Positions 25,310-34,308 of a stretch of DNA of 64,000 nucleotides are shown piece by piece. The notes below the pieces were generated by a model that was given only the letters and a program-made list of their open reading frames with translations, was not told the DNA's origin and searched no databases. Both the position numbers and the translations under genes were made by a program. The DNA comes from JARRNE01 sp963824085 (GTDB lineage Bacteria > Pseudomonadota > Gammaproteobacteria > Chromatiales > Chromatiaceae): assembly GCA_963824085.1 (NCBI GenBank), contig CAWGNT010000017.1:62001-126000 (forward strand). Reading direction: 5' to 3'. The stretch's first letter is position 1; each line of letters opens with the position of its first letter.

Positions 25310-26623
25310 TCAACCCTCTGCGTCGGGCCGTCTCCTGGCCGCCACGACTGGCTGGAGCTTGATGAGGGTCTCGAACACAGAGTCCTTCCCCAAGACGAGG
25401 CGATTGGTCAGCTCTGCACTTACCACAGTCACCATTCCCGGCAGTATGACATTGGGAGTCCAGGTGAGCTCCAGCAAGGCCGTCAAGGCTGCCAACGGAG
25501 CACGCAGGGTGGCCCCCATCATAGACACCATGCCGACTAGGGCATAAAAGCTTGCTGAACCCACGTGTACAGGATTCCAGGTCGCCGCCAGCAGCCCTAC
25601 GGCCGAGCCGGCCGCACCTCCAATGAAGAGGGTAGGGCCGATCAGTCCCCCCGGTATACGCACGCCCACTGCAACCGCGGTTGCAACCAGCTTGGCGACG
25701 AGAATGGCGGCGACCAGCTTTAGCTCCACGGTCCCCTTCAGGAGAGCGTCCAAGGTATCGTAGCTTAGGCCCATGATCTGCGGGGTCCAGATCGCCAGAA
25801 CACCGGTGACTAGTCCGGCCACTGTGAAGCTGATGCTGGGGCGCCAGCCTTCGGTTCGTTTCGTGACCTGCTCACACAGGGTGATGAAGGCAATGGCGAG
25901 CATTCCCGTGAACAGCCCTAGGATCACAAGGCTCGGGAGTCGCCACAAGGAGCCCAGAGTCAGTCCTGGGACCGTAAAGGCCGGGTCAGTCCCGTGGACG
26001 GCGCCACTGAACACCGCCCCCACAACGGCCGCACTGAGAATCGGGATGTAGCGGCTGACGTCATAACGCACCCGCAGCACCTCGATGACGAAGACGATGC
26101 CTGCCAAGGGGGTATTGAAGGCGGCGGCGATGGCAGCCGCGGCACCGGCTGCGGCGAGGGTGTAGCTCTCCTCACGAGAGACCCCCAAGCTCTGGCCAAC
26201 CAGACTGGCACTGGCAGACCCGATGTGTACGGCAGGTCCCTCACGGTCGACCGAGTTGCCGCTGACGATCGCGAAGGTCCCGGCGAGGAGCTGGACAAGC
26301 ATGTTACCCGCCGGGAGGCGCTCGCCGCCCGGTCTGCGGAGCATGCGCAGCACATGGAGCACACCTACCTGCCGCAGGTGTGGCGGCAACAGTTCGAAGG
26401 CGATCCCTAGAAGCAGCGCGCCGACCACCGGGAGCAGAAAGCGGACACCGACCTCTAATCCCTCGTAGTTGCCAACCTTCGCGTCGGGGAGAAAGAGCAT
26501 CTGCCCATGATCGATACTGCCGCGCAGGAGGAGAACGGCGGCACCCGCCCCGAATCCGCTGACGATCCCCAGCAGTGTCAGGCGGATCCATTCCTTTCTC
26601 TCGCTGAGCATCGTTCTCGGCAT
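25310..26623 (-). CDS. ClC-family chloride channel/transporter, divergent subtype
   Basis: Polytopic membrane protein of 437 residues. Family signatures are DREGPAVHIG (with the gating Glu), AAIAAAFNTPLAGIVFVIE and PGGLIGPTLFIGGAAGSAVG. The usual GSGIP anion-filter segment near the N-terminus is replaced by RQVGVLHVL, so ion selectivity cannot be assumed to be chloride. There is no C-terminal CBS pair. The neighbour 26768-28204 is a second, more typical ClC on the same strand, with 144 bases between them. Confidence 0.85.
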   Translation of the reverse strand: MPRTMLSERKEWIRLTLLGIVSGFGAGAAVLLLRGSIDHGQMLFLPDAKVGNYEGLEVGVRFLLPVVGALLLGIAFELLPPHLRQVGVLHVLRMLRRPGGERLPAGNMLVQLLAGTFAIVSGNSVDREGPAVHIGSASASLVGQSLGVSREESYTLAAAGAAAAIAAAFNTPLAGIVFVIEVLRVRYDVSRYIPILSAAVVGAVFSGAVHGTDPAFTVPGLTLGSLWRLPSLVILGLFTGMLAIAFITLCEQVTKRTEGWRPSISFTVAGLVTGVLAIWTPQIMGLSYDTLDALLKGTVELKLVAAILVAKLVATAVAVGVRIPGGLIGPTLFIGGAAGSAVGLLAATWNPVHVGSASFYALVGMVSMMGATLRAPLAALTALLELTWTPNVILPGMVTVVSAELTNRLVLGKDSVFETLIKLQPVVAARRRPDAEG

Positions 26624-26767
26624 CCTCTCTTGGCACAGCCGAGCGGCTGCTGCGCACCAGCCGCGGCAAGGGTGGAACCTTAGCTAGGGCTCACTGCTCC
26701 GGGTCAGGGCGCGTGAGCGACACGCTCGGCTCCTCATTGTGGGTCGTCGGATCAGCGGGCGTGTTGA

Positions 26768-28204
26768 CTACCGCCGAAGGTCCGCCGACGCAGGGGGTTG
26801 AGCACCTCCGTTGTCGGGGGGATGCGGCGCCTGTGGCACTTCTCCCGGCGATAGCCCGTCGACCTCGATCTCCGTTGGTCGCCGTTTTGCCCGATGTCTG
26901 GGCGATCCCGGCACAGGCGAAGCGTCGGGTCGTATGAATGGGCGGGCGAGTGCGTGATACAGTGACTCCGGGCAGATTAGGTGGGACACGCCGTTGGCGA
27001 TCAATGAGGTGGCCAGCAAGGGCAGCAGCATCGATCGATTCTGGGTCATCTCCATCACGATCACCAGGCCGGTCATCGGAGCGCGAACCACACCTGTGAA
27101 ATAGGCAACCATTCCCAGAAGCACGATCGCTCCTGATGGTGACTCCGGAAACACCAGGGAGAGTTGAGAGCCCATCGCCGCCCCCGTTGCGAGGGAAGGC
27201 GCAAAGATCCCTCCGGGGATACCGCTAAGATAGGAGGCCAGGGTCGCGAATGCTTTGAGAATTGGGTAGGTGGTCGGCAACCGAGCAGAGCCGATCACGA
27301 CCTCCGATGCTTCGGTGTAACCGGTTCCGTACGTGAGTCCACCCGACAAGAAGGCGATAGCGGAGACGGTCAGCCCACAGACCGCCGCGACCACGACGGG
27401 GTGGCGTCGCACAAGTGGACCGACGCGTCGCGAGCCTACAATCAGGGACAGCGCGAACAGCCCACCGAGAGCCCCGCCAATCACTCCACACGCGGGTATG
27501 GCGAGCCAGTCTCGGCCGGTTTCCAGCCAGGCGTCGTTGGAGCCAAAGTAGCTGTAATCGCCGAGGATGGCGAGGGCCGTAACGCCTGAGATCAGCACCA
27601 TCATCATGATGGTGCCGTTGGAGCGTTCCTCGAACGATCGACTCAACTCCTCGATTGAAAACACGATTCCGGCAAGAGGGGTATTGAACGCTGCGGAAAT
27701 GCCGCCCGCCCCGCCCGCGAGGATCAGGGCGCGCTCCAACGCCTGGGGCGGAAAATGTGCGACCCTTCCGAGGAACGTCATGATGGACGCACCCACGTGG
27801 ACCGTTGGTCCCTCGCGGCCCACGGATGCGCCGCTGCCCAGGGCGAGCACGGTTAGCACTATCTTCCCGAATGCAACTCGGAGGGAGAGAAGCTCGTGTC
27901 GCTGATGCTCCTTGCGCAGCTTGAGCGCGGCGACCGTTTGGGGGATGCCACTTCCGCCGGCCTGAGGCACAAAACGGTGGGTGAGCCAAGCGACCAGCAT
28001 CAATCCGACCGGGGGAACGCAGAGCCCGATGTACGGGGAAGCGGCGGCGAGCATGCGAAAATTGCTATCGGCATACTGCGCGGCCATGGCGAAGGCGGCC
28101 GAAACAGCTCCCACGAGGACGGCGCCTAGCCAGAAGACGACACGGGTGCGCCAGTGAGGCAAGGACAACAGGCGTCGGTGAGTATGGCGACGTTTAGAGC
28201 GCAC
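26768..28204 (-). CDS. ClC-family chloride/proton antiporter-like protein
   Basis: A 478-residue ClC protein with all classical signatures: GGSGIPQTVAALK, SVGREGPTVHVGAS (gating Glu), GISAAFNTPLAGIVFSIEE and IPGGIFAPSLATGAAMG. The gating Glu and Glu-rich EE after FSI are compatible with Cl-/H+ exchange as in E. coli ClcA, but transport mode is inferred. A ~55-residue Pro/Arg-rich cytoplasmic tail follows the last helix and lacks CBS domains. Confidence 0.88.
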   Translation of the reverse strand: MRSKRRHTHRRLLSLPHWRTRVVFWLGAVLVGAVSAAFAMAAQYADSNFRMLAAASPYIGLCVPPVGLMLVAWLTHRFVPQAGGSGIPQTVAALKLRKEHQRHELLSLRVAFGKIVLTVLALGSGASVGREGPTVHVGASIMTFLGRVAHFPPQALERALILAGGAGGISAAFNTPLAGIVFSIEELSRSFEERSNGTIMMMVLISGVTALAILGDYSYFGSNDAWLETGRDWLAIPACGVIGGALGGLFALSLIVGSRRVGPLVRRHPVVVAAVCGLTVSAIAFLSGGLTYGTGYTEASEVVIGSARLPTTYPILKAFATLASYLSGIPGGIFAPSLATGAAMGSQLSLVFPESPSGAIVLLGMVAYFTGVVRAPMTGLVIVMEMTQNRSMLLPLLATSLIANGVSHLICPESLYHALARPFIRPDASPVPGSPRHRAKRRPTEIEVDGLSPGEVPQAPHPPDNGGAQPPASADLRR

Positions 28205-28447
28205 TGGAGATCTCTAATACGAAGGCCGGCGATTGGCGCGCGCCCGGGCTTTATCCGCGGGCAGAAAGCAACGAGCAACCCACACCGCGCGGCCAGTGCG
28301 CCGCAGGGGAGGGTGCGGGCGGGGTGAGCCAGGCGGAAAAGAAAAACACTTGCGAAGTCTACCGGGTTGGGTGATGGATCGCACCCTGCCGCTACGCGAT
28401 CCGCGAACAACGCCGGACGTGTACGCCTTTCGAATCCCCTGCGCGGG

Positions 28448-29056
28448 TCATTGCCCTGAGGCGTGACGGGACAGCCTGAGATATTTTGCGTGCAGTTGGT
28501 CGGTCTGTGTAAGGAGCGACTGTAGATCACTGCTGTTGTCGATCACGTCGTCGGCGCGCTCTAGCCGTTCCGATCGCGTGATCTGACTCGCCATGATCCG
28601 CTCAATCTCAGGAACCGCGAGGCCGCTGCGCTGCTGCACACGGCGCACTTGAGTCGCCTCCGGTGCGTCCACCACCAAGATGCGATCGGCCAGATCCGTT
28701 TGGCCTGCCTCAAACAGGAGCGGTATGACGAGGACTGCATAAGGGGCACTGATCTCGGCGATGCGCGACTTCATAAGCTGCCGGATCCGGGGGTGAAGGA
28801 TGGCCTCGAGTCGCTCGCGGGCGTCGCGGTGGGCAAAGGCTGCCCGTCGGAGGGCGGCGCGATCGAGGCTGCCGTCGCGCTGGAAGACATCGGGACCGAA
28901 CGCCGTCTCGATCTCCGCGAGTGCAGGTGAGCCGGGCGCTGTGACCTCGCGCGCCAGGACGTCGGCATCGATGACGGGTACGCCGAGCGCCGCGAGACGA
29001 TCCGAGACCGTGGATTTGCCGCTGCCGATACCGCCCGTCAGGGCGACCACCAGCAT
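28448..29056 (-). CDS. coaE: Dephospho-CoA kinase
   Basis: Phosphorylates dephospho-CoA in the last step of CoA synthesis. It has 202 residues beginning MLVVALTGGIGSGKST, with the P-loop at residues 8-15, then VIDADVLAREV, ILHPRIR, VLVIPLLFEAG and ILVVDAPEATQ. The frame is open upstream but overlaps pilD; ATG 29056 lies one base after the pilD stop, so the two are translationally coupled. The pilBCD-coaE order is common in gammaproteobacteria. Confidence 0.95.
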   Translation of the reverse strand: MLVVALTGGIGSGKSTVSDRLAALGVPVIDADVLAREVTAPGSPALAEIETAFGPDVFQRDGSLDRAALRRAAFAHRDARERLEAILHPRIRQLMKSRIAEISAPYAVLVIPLLFEAGQTDLADRILVVDAPEATQVRRVQQRSGLAVPEIERIMASQITRSERLERADDVIDNSSDLQSLLTQTDQLHAKYLRLSRHASGQ

Positions 29057-29057
29057 C

Positions 29058-29933
29058 TCAGGCGAGCCCGCTCCACTGGAGGTAGAGCCGATTGATCTCT
29101 TGACCCCACATGAGGCTGATCCAGCCGGCCGCGGCAAGATACGGGCCGAAGGGGATAGGCACCTGACGGTCATGTCGCTTGGTGATGACAAGGAGCACGC
29201 CGACAACCGCACCCGTGCAGGCGGAGATAAGGATGATCTGCGGCAGATACGGCCAGCCGAGCCAAGCCCCAAACAAGGCGAAGAGCTTGAAGTCGCCGAA
29301 CCCCATGCCCTCCTTGCCGGTCAGTAGACGGAACAGGTGGAACAGCGTCCATAGGCTCGCATAGCCGAAAGCCGCCCCCAAGATCGAGGAGTGGCTGTCC
29401 GTAAACCAGCCGGGGAGGCTGACCAGCAACCCGAGCCAGAGAAGCGGCAGGGTTATGACGTCCGGTAGGAGCTGTGTATCGTAGTCGATTACGACCAGCG
29501 CGATCAGGCCCCAGGTCAGTACCAGCGCCGCAGCGCCTGCCCAGGTCGGGCCGAACCGCCACGCCACGAGGACGGAAAGCACCGCCGTCGCCGCCTCGAC
29601 CAAGGGGTACCGCACCCCGATGGGGCTTCCGCATCCGGAGCAGCGGCCACGGAGGACCAGATAGCTCAGCAGGGGGATGTTCTCGAGTGCACGGATGGGA
29701 TGCCCGCAATGAGGGCAGCGGGAGCCGGGACGGGCCAGTGTCATCGTCTCACCGGGCGGCGAGTTGACCACCTGCCCAGTGGCCTCTGCGCATTCTCGCC
29801 GCCAACTGGTCTCCAGCATCCGCGGCAATCGGTAGATTACGACGTTGAGGAAGCTGCCCACGGCCAGGGCAAAGAGGGCAGTTACCCCAAACAGGACGAG
29901 GGGCTCCTGGTCCAACAGGTCGATCCAGCTCAT
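29058..29933 (-). CDS. pilD: Type IV prepilin peptidase / N-methyltransferase
   Basis: Inner-membrane aspartic peptidase of 291 residues that cleaves and N-methylates type IV prepilins and type II secretion pseudopilins. The methyltransferase zinc motif is CPHCGHPI then CSGCGSPI. Catalytic aspartates lie in VVIDYDTQLLPD and in GMGFGDFKLFA. About eight membrane segments follow the N-terminal NVVIYRLP. The start ATG 29933 gives the usual length. Confidence 0.95.
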   Translation of the reverse strand: MSWIDLLDQEPLVLFGVTALFALAVGSFLNVVIYRLPRMLETSWRRECAEATGQVVNSPPGETMTLARPGSRCPHCGHPIRALENIPLLSYLVLRGRCSGCGSPIGVRYPLVEAATAVLSVLVAWRFGPTWAGAAALVLTWGLIALVVIDYDTQLLPDVITLPLLWLGLLVSLPGWFTDSHSSILGAAFGYASLWTLFHLFRLLTGKEGMGFGDFKLFALFGAWLGWPYLPQIILISACTGAVVGVLLVITKRHDRQVPIPFGPYLAAAGWISLMWGQEINRLYLQWSGLA

Positions 29934-29970
29934 GGAATGCGGGTCGCGCGCGGGCCGGTCCTGCGAGGGA

Positions 29971-31227
29971 CTAGACGACTGCCGCCATTTTGAAGATCGG
30001 CAGATACATGGCGACCACGAGTCCTCCGACCAGGGTTCCAATAACGACCATGATCAGGGGCTCCAAGAGGCTGCTCAGACTGTCGACCGCGTTGTCGACC
30101 TGCTCCTCGTAGAAGTCCGCAACCTTACCGAGCATCTCGTCCAGCGCGCCCGACTCCTCGCCGATCGCTGTCATCTGGATGACCATGTGAGGAAACAGGT
30201 TGCGCTGCCGCATGGTGAGCTGCAACGCCTGGCCAGTCGCCACCTCCTCGCGCATCTGCAGAACCGCTTGCGAGTAGACGACGTTCCCCGTCGCACCGGC
30301 CACCGACTCGAGCGCCTCTACCAGGGGCACCCCCGCTGCGAACATGGTGGACAGCGTCCGTGCAAAGCGGGCGATGGATGCCTTATTCATGATGGGGCCA
30401 ATGACCGGGATCTTCAGTGTCAGCCTGTCGACGAGCTCGCGGAACTTGGCCGAGCGCTTCCACAGGTTGCCAATGGCGTACACGCCAGCCCCGATTGCCG
30501 CAACGATGCCCCACCACCAGTCGCGCATGAAGTCGGAGATGGCAATCACCAGCAACGTGAATGCGGGAAGGTCCGCACCGAAGCTGGCAAACAGGGCCTT
30601 AAACTGGGGAATGACGAAGAGCATGATTATTGCGGTCACGACCAGCGCTACGACGATGACGGCAGCCGGGTAGAAGAGCGCCTTCTTGATCTTCCCCTTC
30701 AAGGACTCGGTCTTTTCCTTGTAGGTCGCGATCTTGTCCAGCATGGTATCGAGCACACCCGCGTGTTCACCGGCGGCAACCAGGTGGCAGAACAGATCAT
30801 CGAAATAGAGGGGGTGCTTCTCCAGTGCCTCTGTCAGGGCGGTGCCGCTCTCGACGTCGTTCTTGACCGACAAGATCAGATCCTGCATGGCCGGGTTATC
30901 GTGGCCTCGCCCGACGATATCGAACGCCTGCACCAGGGGTACGCCGGCGGCCATCATGGTGGCGAGCTGACGGCTGAACACTGCAATATCGGCGCTCCGG
31001 ATCTTCTTCTTGCCGCCGCCGAATAGCGACTGTGCCTTCTTCTTGACCTTGAGCGGGTTGACCCCCTGGCGACGCAGGTCGGCCCGCACCGTTGCGACGT
31101 CCGAGGCGCGCGTTTCGCCCTTGACCCGGTTGCCGCGGCGGTCTACCCCCTCCCAGATATAGACGTATGCCTTTTCCTGCCTGGGCTTGAGTTGTGCCTT
31201 CGGTTTCTGGGTCGCTGCGATTGCCAT
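29971..31227 (-). CDS. pilC: Type IV pilus inner-membrane platform protein
   Basis: GspF/PilC platform protein of 418 residues that couples PilB ATP hydrolysis to pilin assembly. It has two homologous GspF domains: SRQLATMMAAGVPLVQAFDI and ARTLSTMFAAGVPLVEALES. Three membrane segments are present (AAVIVVALVVTAIIMLFV, WWGIVAAIGAGVYAIG, MVVIGTLVGGLVVAMYLPIF). It starts five bases after the pilB stop. A frame extension to 31455 overlaps pilB and is rejected. Confidence 0.95.
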   Translation of the reverse strand: MAIAATQKPKAQLKPRQEKAYVYIWEGVDRRGNRVKGETRASDVATVRADLRRQGVNPLKVKKKAQSLFGGGKKKIRSADIAVFSRQLATMMAAGVPLVQAFDIVGRGHDNPAMQDLILSVKNDVESGTALTEALEKHPLYFDDLFCHLVAAGEHAGVLDTMLDKIATYKEKTESLKGKIKKALFYPAAVIVVALVVTAIIMLFVIPQFKALFASFGADLPAFTLLVIAISDFMRDWWWGIVAAIGAGVYAIGNLWKRSAKFRELVDRLTLKIPVIGPIMNKASIARFARTLSTMFAAGVPLVEALESVAGATGNVVYSQAVLQMREEVATGQALQLTMRQRNLFPHMVIQMTAIGEESGALDEMLGKVADFYEEQVDNAVDSLSSLLEPLIMVVIGTLVGGLVVAMYLPIFKMAAVV

Positions 31228-31232
31228 GGTGC

Positions 31233-32945
31233 TTAGTCCTTGGTCACGCGGTTGATTTCTTCGAGACTGGTAATACCGGCCCTGACCTTGCGAAGTCCCG
31301 ATTGCCGCAGGTCCGAAACGCCTTCCTGCCGCGCCTGGTCGGCGAGCTGAATCGCGTTGCCTCCTTCCATGATCAAGCGCCCGATTGCTTCGGAAACGCG
31401 CATCACCTGGAATATCCCGACGCGACCACGATAGCCCCCGGTGCAGCGCTCGCACCCGACCGGTCGGAAGATCTTGATGCCGGTTTCTACATCCTCTGGG
31501 CGGAATCCCTCCTCGAGTAGCGCCTCACGAGGAACGTCTTCCGGCGTCTTGCAGTGGGGGCAGAGACGCCGCGCCAGGCGTTGGGCCATGATCAAGAGCA
31601 CCGATGAGGCGATGTTGAAGGGCGGCACTCCCATGTTGGCGAGACGCGACAGGGTTTGGGGGGCGTCGTTGGTATGCAGGGTCGACAGGACCAAGTGACC
31701 CGTCTGCGCGGCCTTAACGGCGATCTCGGCGGTTTCCAGGTCGCGGATCTCGCCTACCATCACGATGTCTGGGTCTTGGCGCAGGAATGATCGGAGGGCC
31801 GCGGCGAACGTCAGACCGGTCTTCGGGTTCATGTTGACCTGGTTGATGCCGGCTACCTGTATTTCGACCGGGTCCTCGACCGTGGAGATGTTGACCTCCG
31901 CCCGATTGAGGATGTTGAGCGCCGTGTAGAGGGAGACCGTCTTGCCGGAGCCCGTGGGTCCGGTGACCAAGATCATCCCGTAGGGCTTCTCTATGGCGGA
32001 GAGAAAGGCGACCTTCTGCTCGGCCTCGAATCCGAGCTGATCGACCCCAACCAGGGCCGCAGACGCGTCGAGGATACGCAGCACGACCTTCTCGCCGTAG
32101 AGCGTCGGCAGTGTATTGACGCGGAAATCGATGTTACGGGTGCGGCTGAGCTTGAGCCGTATCCGACCGTCTTGGGGCACCCGGCGCTCGGCGATGTTCA
32201 TGCGCGACATCACCTTGAGTCGGGCCACGAGACGGGCCGAGATATTGATGGGCGGACTCGCGACTTCGCGCAGCATGCCGTCCTGGCGGAAGCGGATGCG
32301 GAAGAACTTCTCGTAGGGCTCGAAGTGGACGTCCGACGCGCCGCTTGCGATCGCGTCTACGAGGACCTTGTTGATGTAGCGGACAATGGGCGCTTCGTCG
32401 ACGTTGAGATCGGAGTCGTGTCCACCCTCCTCTTCATCGGAGCTGACGTCGATATTGTCCAAGTCGGCATCGGCGATGTCCGACATGGTGGTGTCCTGGG
32501 CCTCGATCGCCTTCTCGATGGCGGCTGCCAGCTTGGATTCCTCGACCAGGACGGCGTCGGTGGCCAGCCCCGTGTTGAAACGGATCTCGTCGAGGCTTTG
32601 ATGGGTCGTCGGATCGGAGACGGCGAGGAACAGGCGGTTGCCGCGGCGGAAGAGGGGAAGTGCCCGGTGCTTGCGAAGGAGTTTTTCGTCGACGACGTTG
32701 AGCGGAAGCTCGCTCAGGTCGATGGCGTCAAGGTCCAGCAGGGGGACTCCGAACTCGTCGGCAGCGGCGACAGCGATGCGGCGACTGTCCAGGACCTTTT
32801 GCTCGACCAGGTACTGGACCAATGGCTGATGGTGCTTAAGCGCCTCGTTAAAGGCGGTCCGCGCCTGCTCTTCCGAGATCAATTGGTCTTGGACCAGGCG
32901 CGATGCCAGGCCGGAGGGTCTCGGGCTGTTCTGCGTGGTGGCCAT
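31233..32945 (-). CDS. pilB: Type IV pilus assembly ATPase
   Basis: Hexameric GspE/PilB ATPase of 570 residues that drives pilus extension. An N-terminal MshEN-like region (c-di-GMP-binding in some relatives) precedes the core: Walker A TGPTGSGKT (Lys335), the Asp box, Walker B IVMVGEIRD and a His box HLVLSTLHTND. The zinc-binding tetracysteine motif is LCPHCK and CERCTGG. ATG 32945 is preceded in frame by a TTG that is not needed. It is first in the pilB-pilC-pilD-coaE operon; no pilin gene is adjacent. Confidence 0.96.
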   Translation of the reverse strand: MATTQNSPRPSGLASRLVQDQLISEEQARTAFNEALKHHQPLVQYLVEQKVLDSRRIAVAAADEFGVPLLDLDAIDLSELPLNVVDEKLLRKHRALPLFRRGNRLFLAVSDPTTHQSLDEIRFNTGLATDAVLVEESKLAAAIEKAIEAQDTTMSDIADADLDNIDVSSDEEEGGHDSDLNVDEAPIVRYINKVLVDAIASGASDVHFEPYEKFFRIRFRQDGMLREVASPPINISARLVARLKVMSRMNIAERRVPQDGRIRLKLSRTRNIDFRVNTLPTLYGEKVVLRILDASAALVGVDQLGFEAEQKVAFLSAIEKPYGMILVTGPTGSGKTVSLYTALNILNRAEVNISTVEDPVEIQVAGINQVNMNPKTGLTFAAALRSFLRQDPDIVMVGEIRDLETAEIAVKAAQTGHLVLSTLHTNDAPQTLSRLANMGVPPFNIASSVLLIMAQRLARRLCPHCKTPEDVPREALLEEGFRPEDVETGIKIFRPVGCERCTGGYRGRVGIFQVMRVSEAIGRLIMEGGNAIQLADQARQEGVSDLRQSGLRKVRAGITSLEEINRVTKD

Positions 32946-33105
32946 CAAGCGCCGTGGTTCCTACCGCAAGCTCGCAGAGCACCTTATTGCAGGTTCTGCG
33001 CGATTTTATAGACCTGCGTCACCCTTTTCGAACAAACAATCGGGCAGTGCTGGGGGTTGCGGAGCCGTGTCTGTCGTCACTCATATCCGTGACAGCGGGT
33101 CGTTG

Positions 33106-33246
33106 TATACCGTTCGCACTTGCTTTTTCGGTTTCCTGGGTCGGGTTCCGAGAGACGCCATGACTACCTCCTGTAGCTTGAAGGCAGCCTCCCCGCTGCC
33201 GACACCCCGCCGCCCGCAACCAGGCCCCTCAGGTAAGAAACCGAAA
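33106..33246 (+). repeat. Dispersed hairpin repeat with extended flanks, upstream of pilB
   Basis: Outer arms TTTCGGTTTC (33126-33135) and GAAACCGAAA (33237-33246) are exact inverted repeats. The centre has GACGCCATGACTACCTCCTG, then AGCTTGAAGGCAGCCTCCCC. The left flank TATACCGTTCGCACTTGC recurs near 49406 and 58844. It fills most of the 32946-33283 gap; the remainder shows no ORF. Confidence 0.65.
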
Positions 33247-33283
33247 GAAACATCTGCAGTGGATAGACATCGGAAATCGTGGT

Positions 33284-34117
33284 CTAGCGGTTGACCGCAA
33301 ACGCGAGCCGGACGTTATTGGCGACCAGCCCGTTGTCCTTCTGGTCACTCTCGTTCAGATAGAACTCCAGGACAGTATCCCGATTCATCAGCATCTCCTC
33401 TCTTACGTCATCGGCTACCTCGTTGGCATGACAGAAGACGCTCGTATAGGGTGACCCTTCCTCCCGCGGATCGGTGATCCACAGGTTTGGCGAGATCCCA
33501 TTCATGAAGCGTAAGAAGCCGTATCCCTTTTCGGGAAACCACTTGGTGCAGACCCCGCGTACGCATGACCCTGGCGTACCCCACTCGTTGCGGGGCTCGT
33601 ACGAGATGGGCAGGAGATCGGGGATGGTATAACCGGAGAAGAAGGTGTCGACTTCTTGCTGGAGCTGGCGGGAAACATTCTTGAATCCGATCAGCTCGAC
33701 GCGGCAGCCTTTGTTCTGTAGGGCGCTAACAACCTGCAGAAAGTCGCCATCCCCAGTGACCAGCAGAACCTGGTCGAGCTTTCCGGCCTGGAGCATCGCG
33801 TCGACCGCCATGTCTAGGTCGGCGTTCGCCTTTGTGGTGACGTTCCCGCTCTCGTCCGTATATCGGCGCACGTGCTTGACGGTAATCTTCCAGCCGAAAT
33901 CCCGTACCATCTGTTGATACATGCGAGACTTCTTGGCGTACTCTTGATCATCTCTGGCTCGCTCCGAGTCGAATGCAAGATAGGTGTTGAGCCGTTGCAG
34001 ATTGCCGCCCTCGCGGGCAGCGAAGCGACGCAGCACGTCGTAGCGCATTTGATAGCCGCCGTTGTAGCGGACGTTCTCGGCGTCCACGAATACGCCGACT
34101 CGCAGATTGGAACCCAA
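33284..34117 (-). CDS. NYN-domain (LabA/DUF88-like) nuclease with cold-shock-like C-terminal domain
   Basis: A 277-residue protein. The N-terminal NYN/PIN-like nuclease domain has its conserved acidic residues in VGVFVDAENVR, NADLDMAVDAML and LLVTGDGDFLQVV. The C-terminal ~90 residues look like a cold-shock/OB RNA-binding fold: VCTKWFPEKGYGFLRF and SVFCHANEV. Together this suggests an RNA-binding ribonuclease. The in vivo target is unknown. It stands alone between pilB and acs on the same strand. Confidence 0.8.
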   Translation of the reverse strand: MGSNLRVGVFVDAENVRYNGGYQMRYDVLRRFAAREGGNLQRLNTYLAFDSERARDDQEYAKKSRMYQQMVRDFGWKITVKHVRRYTDESGNVTTKANADLDMAVDAMLQAGKLDQVLLVTGDGDFLQVVSALQNKGCRVELIGFKNVSRQLQQEVDTFFSGYTIPDLLPISYEPRNEWGTPGSCVRGVCTKWFPEKGYGFLRFMNGISPNLWITDPREEGSPYTSVFCHANEVADDVREEMLMNRDTVLEFYLNESDQKDNGLVANNVRLAFAVNR

Positions 34118-34308
34118 TTCAGAACCTCGTTCGATCGCCTGCGCTGTATCGATGTACAGCGCCAGAGCGCAGGGACGTTCTTAGAACAGGCAGCATGGGC
34201 GCTCGCCGTGCCAATCGGGACATGCGGACGCCACGCCCGCGCCCGGTTGCCAGTCAGAAGACCGCCGGGCGCTTCGCCGGCACCCGGCGGTCTAGCCTCG
34301 CGAATCGG

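Noticed and set aside
27225..27989. 254-residue minus-strand frame inside the second ClC gene
   Set aside because: It overlaps the ClC gene on the same strand in another frame and is Arg/Pro-rich nonsense.
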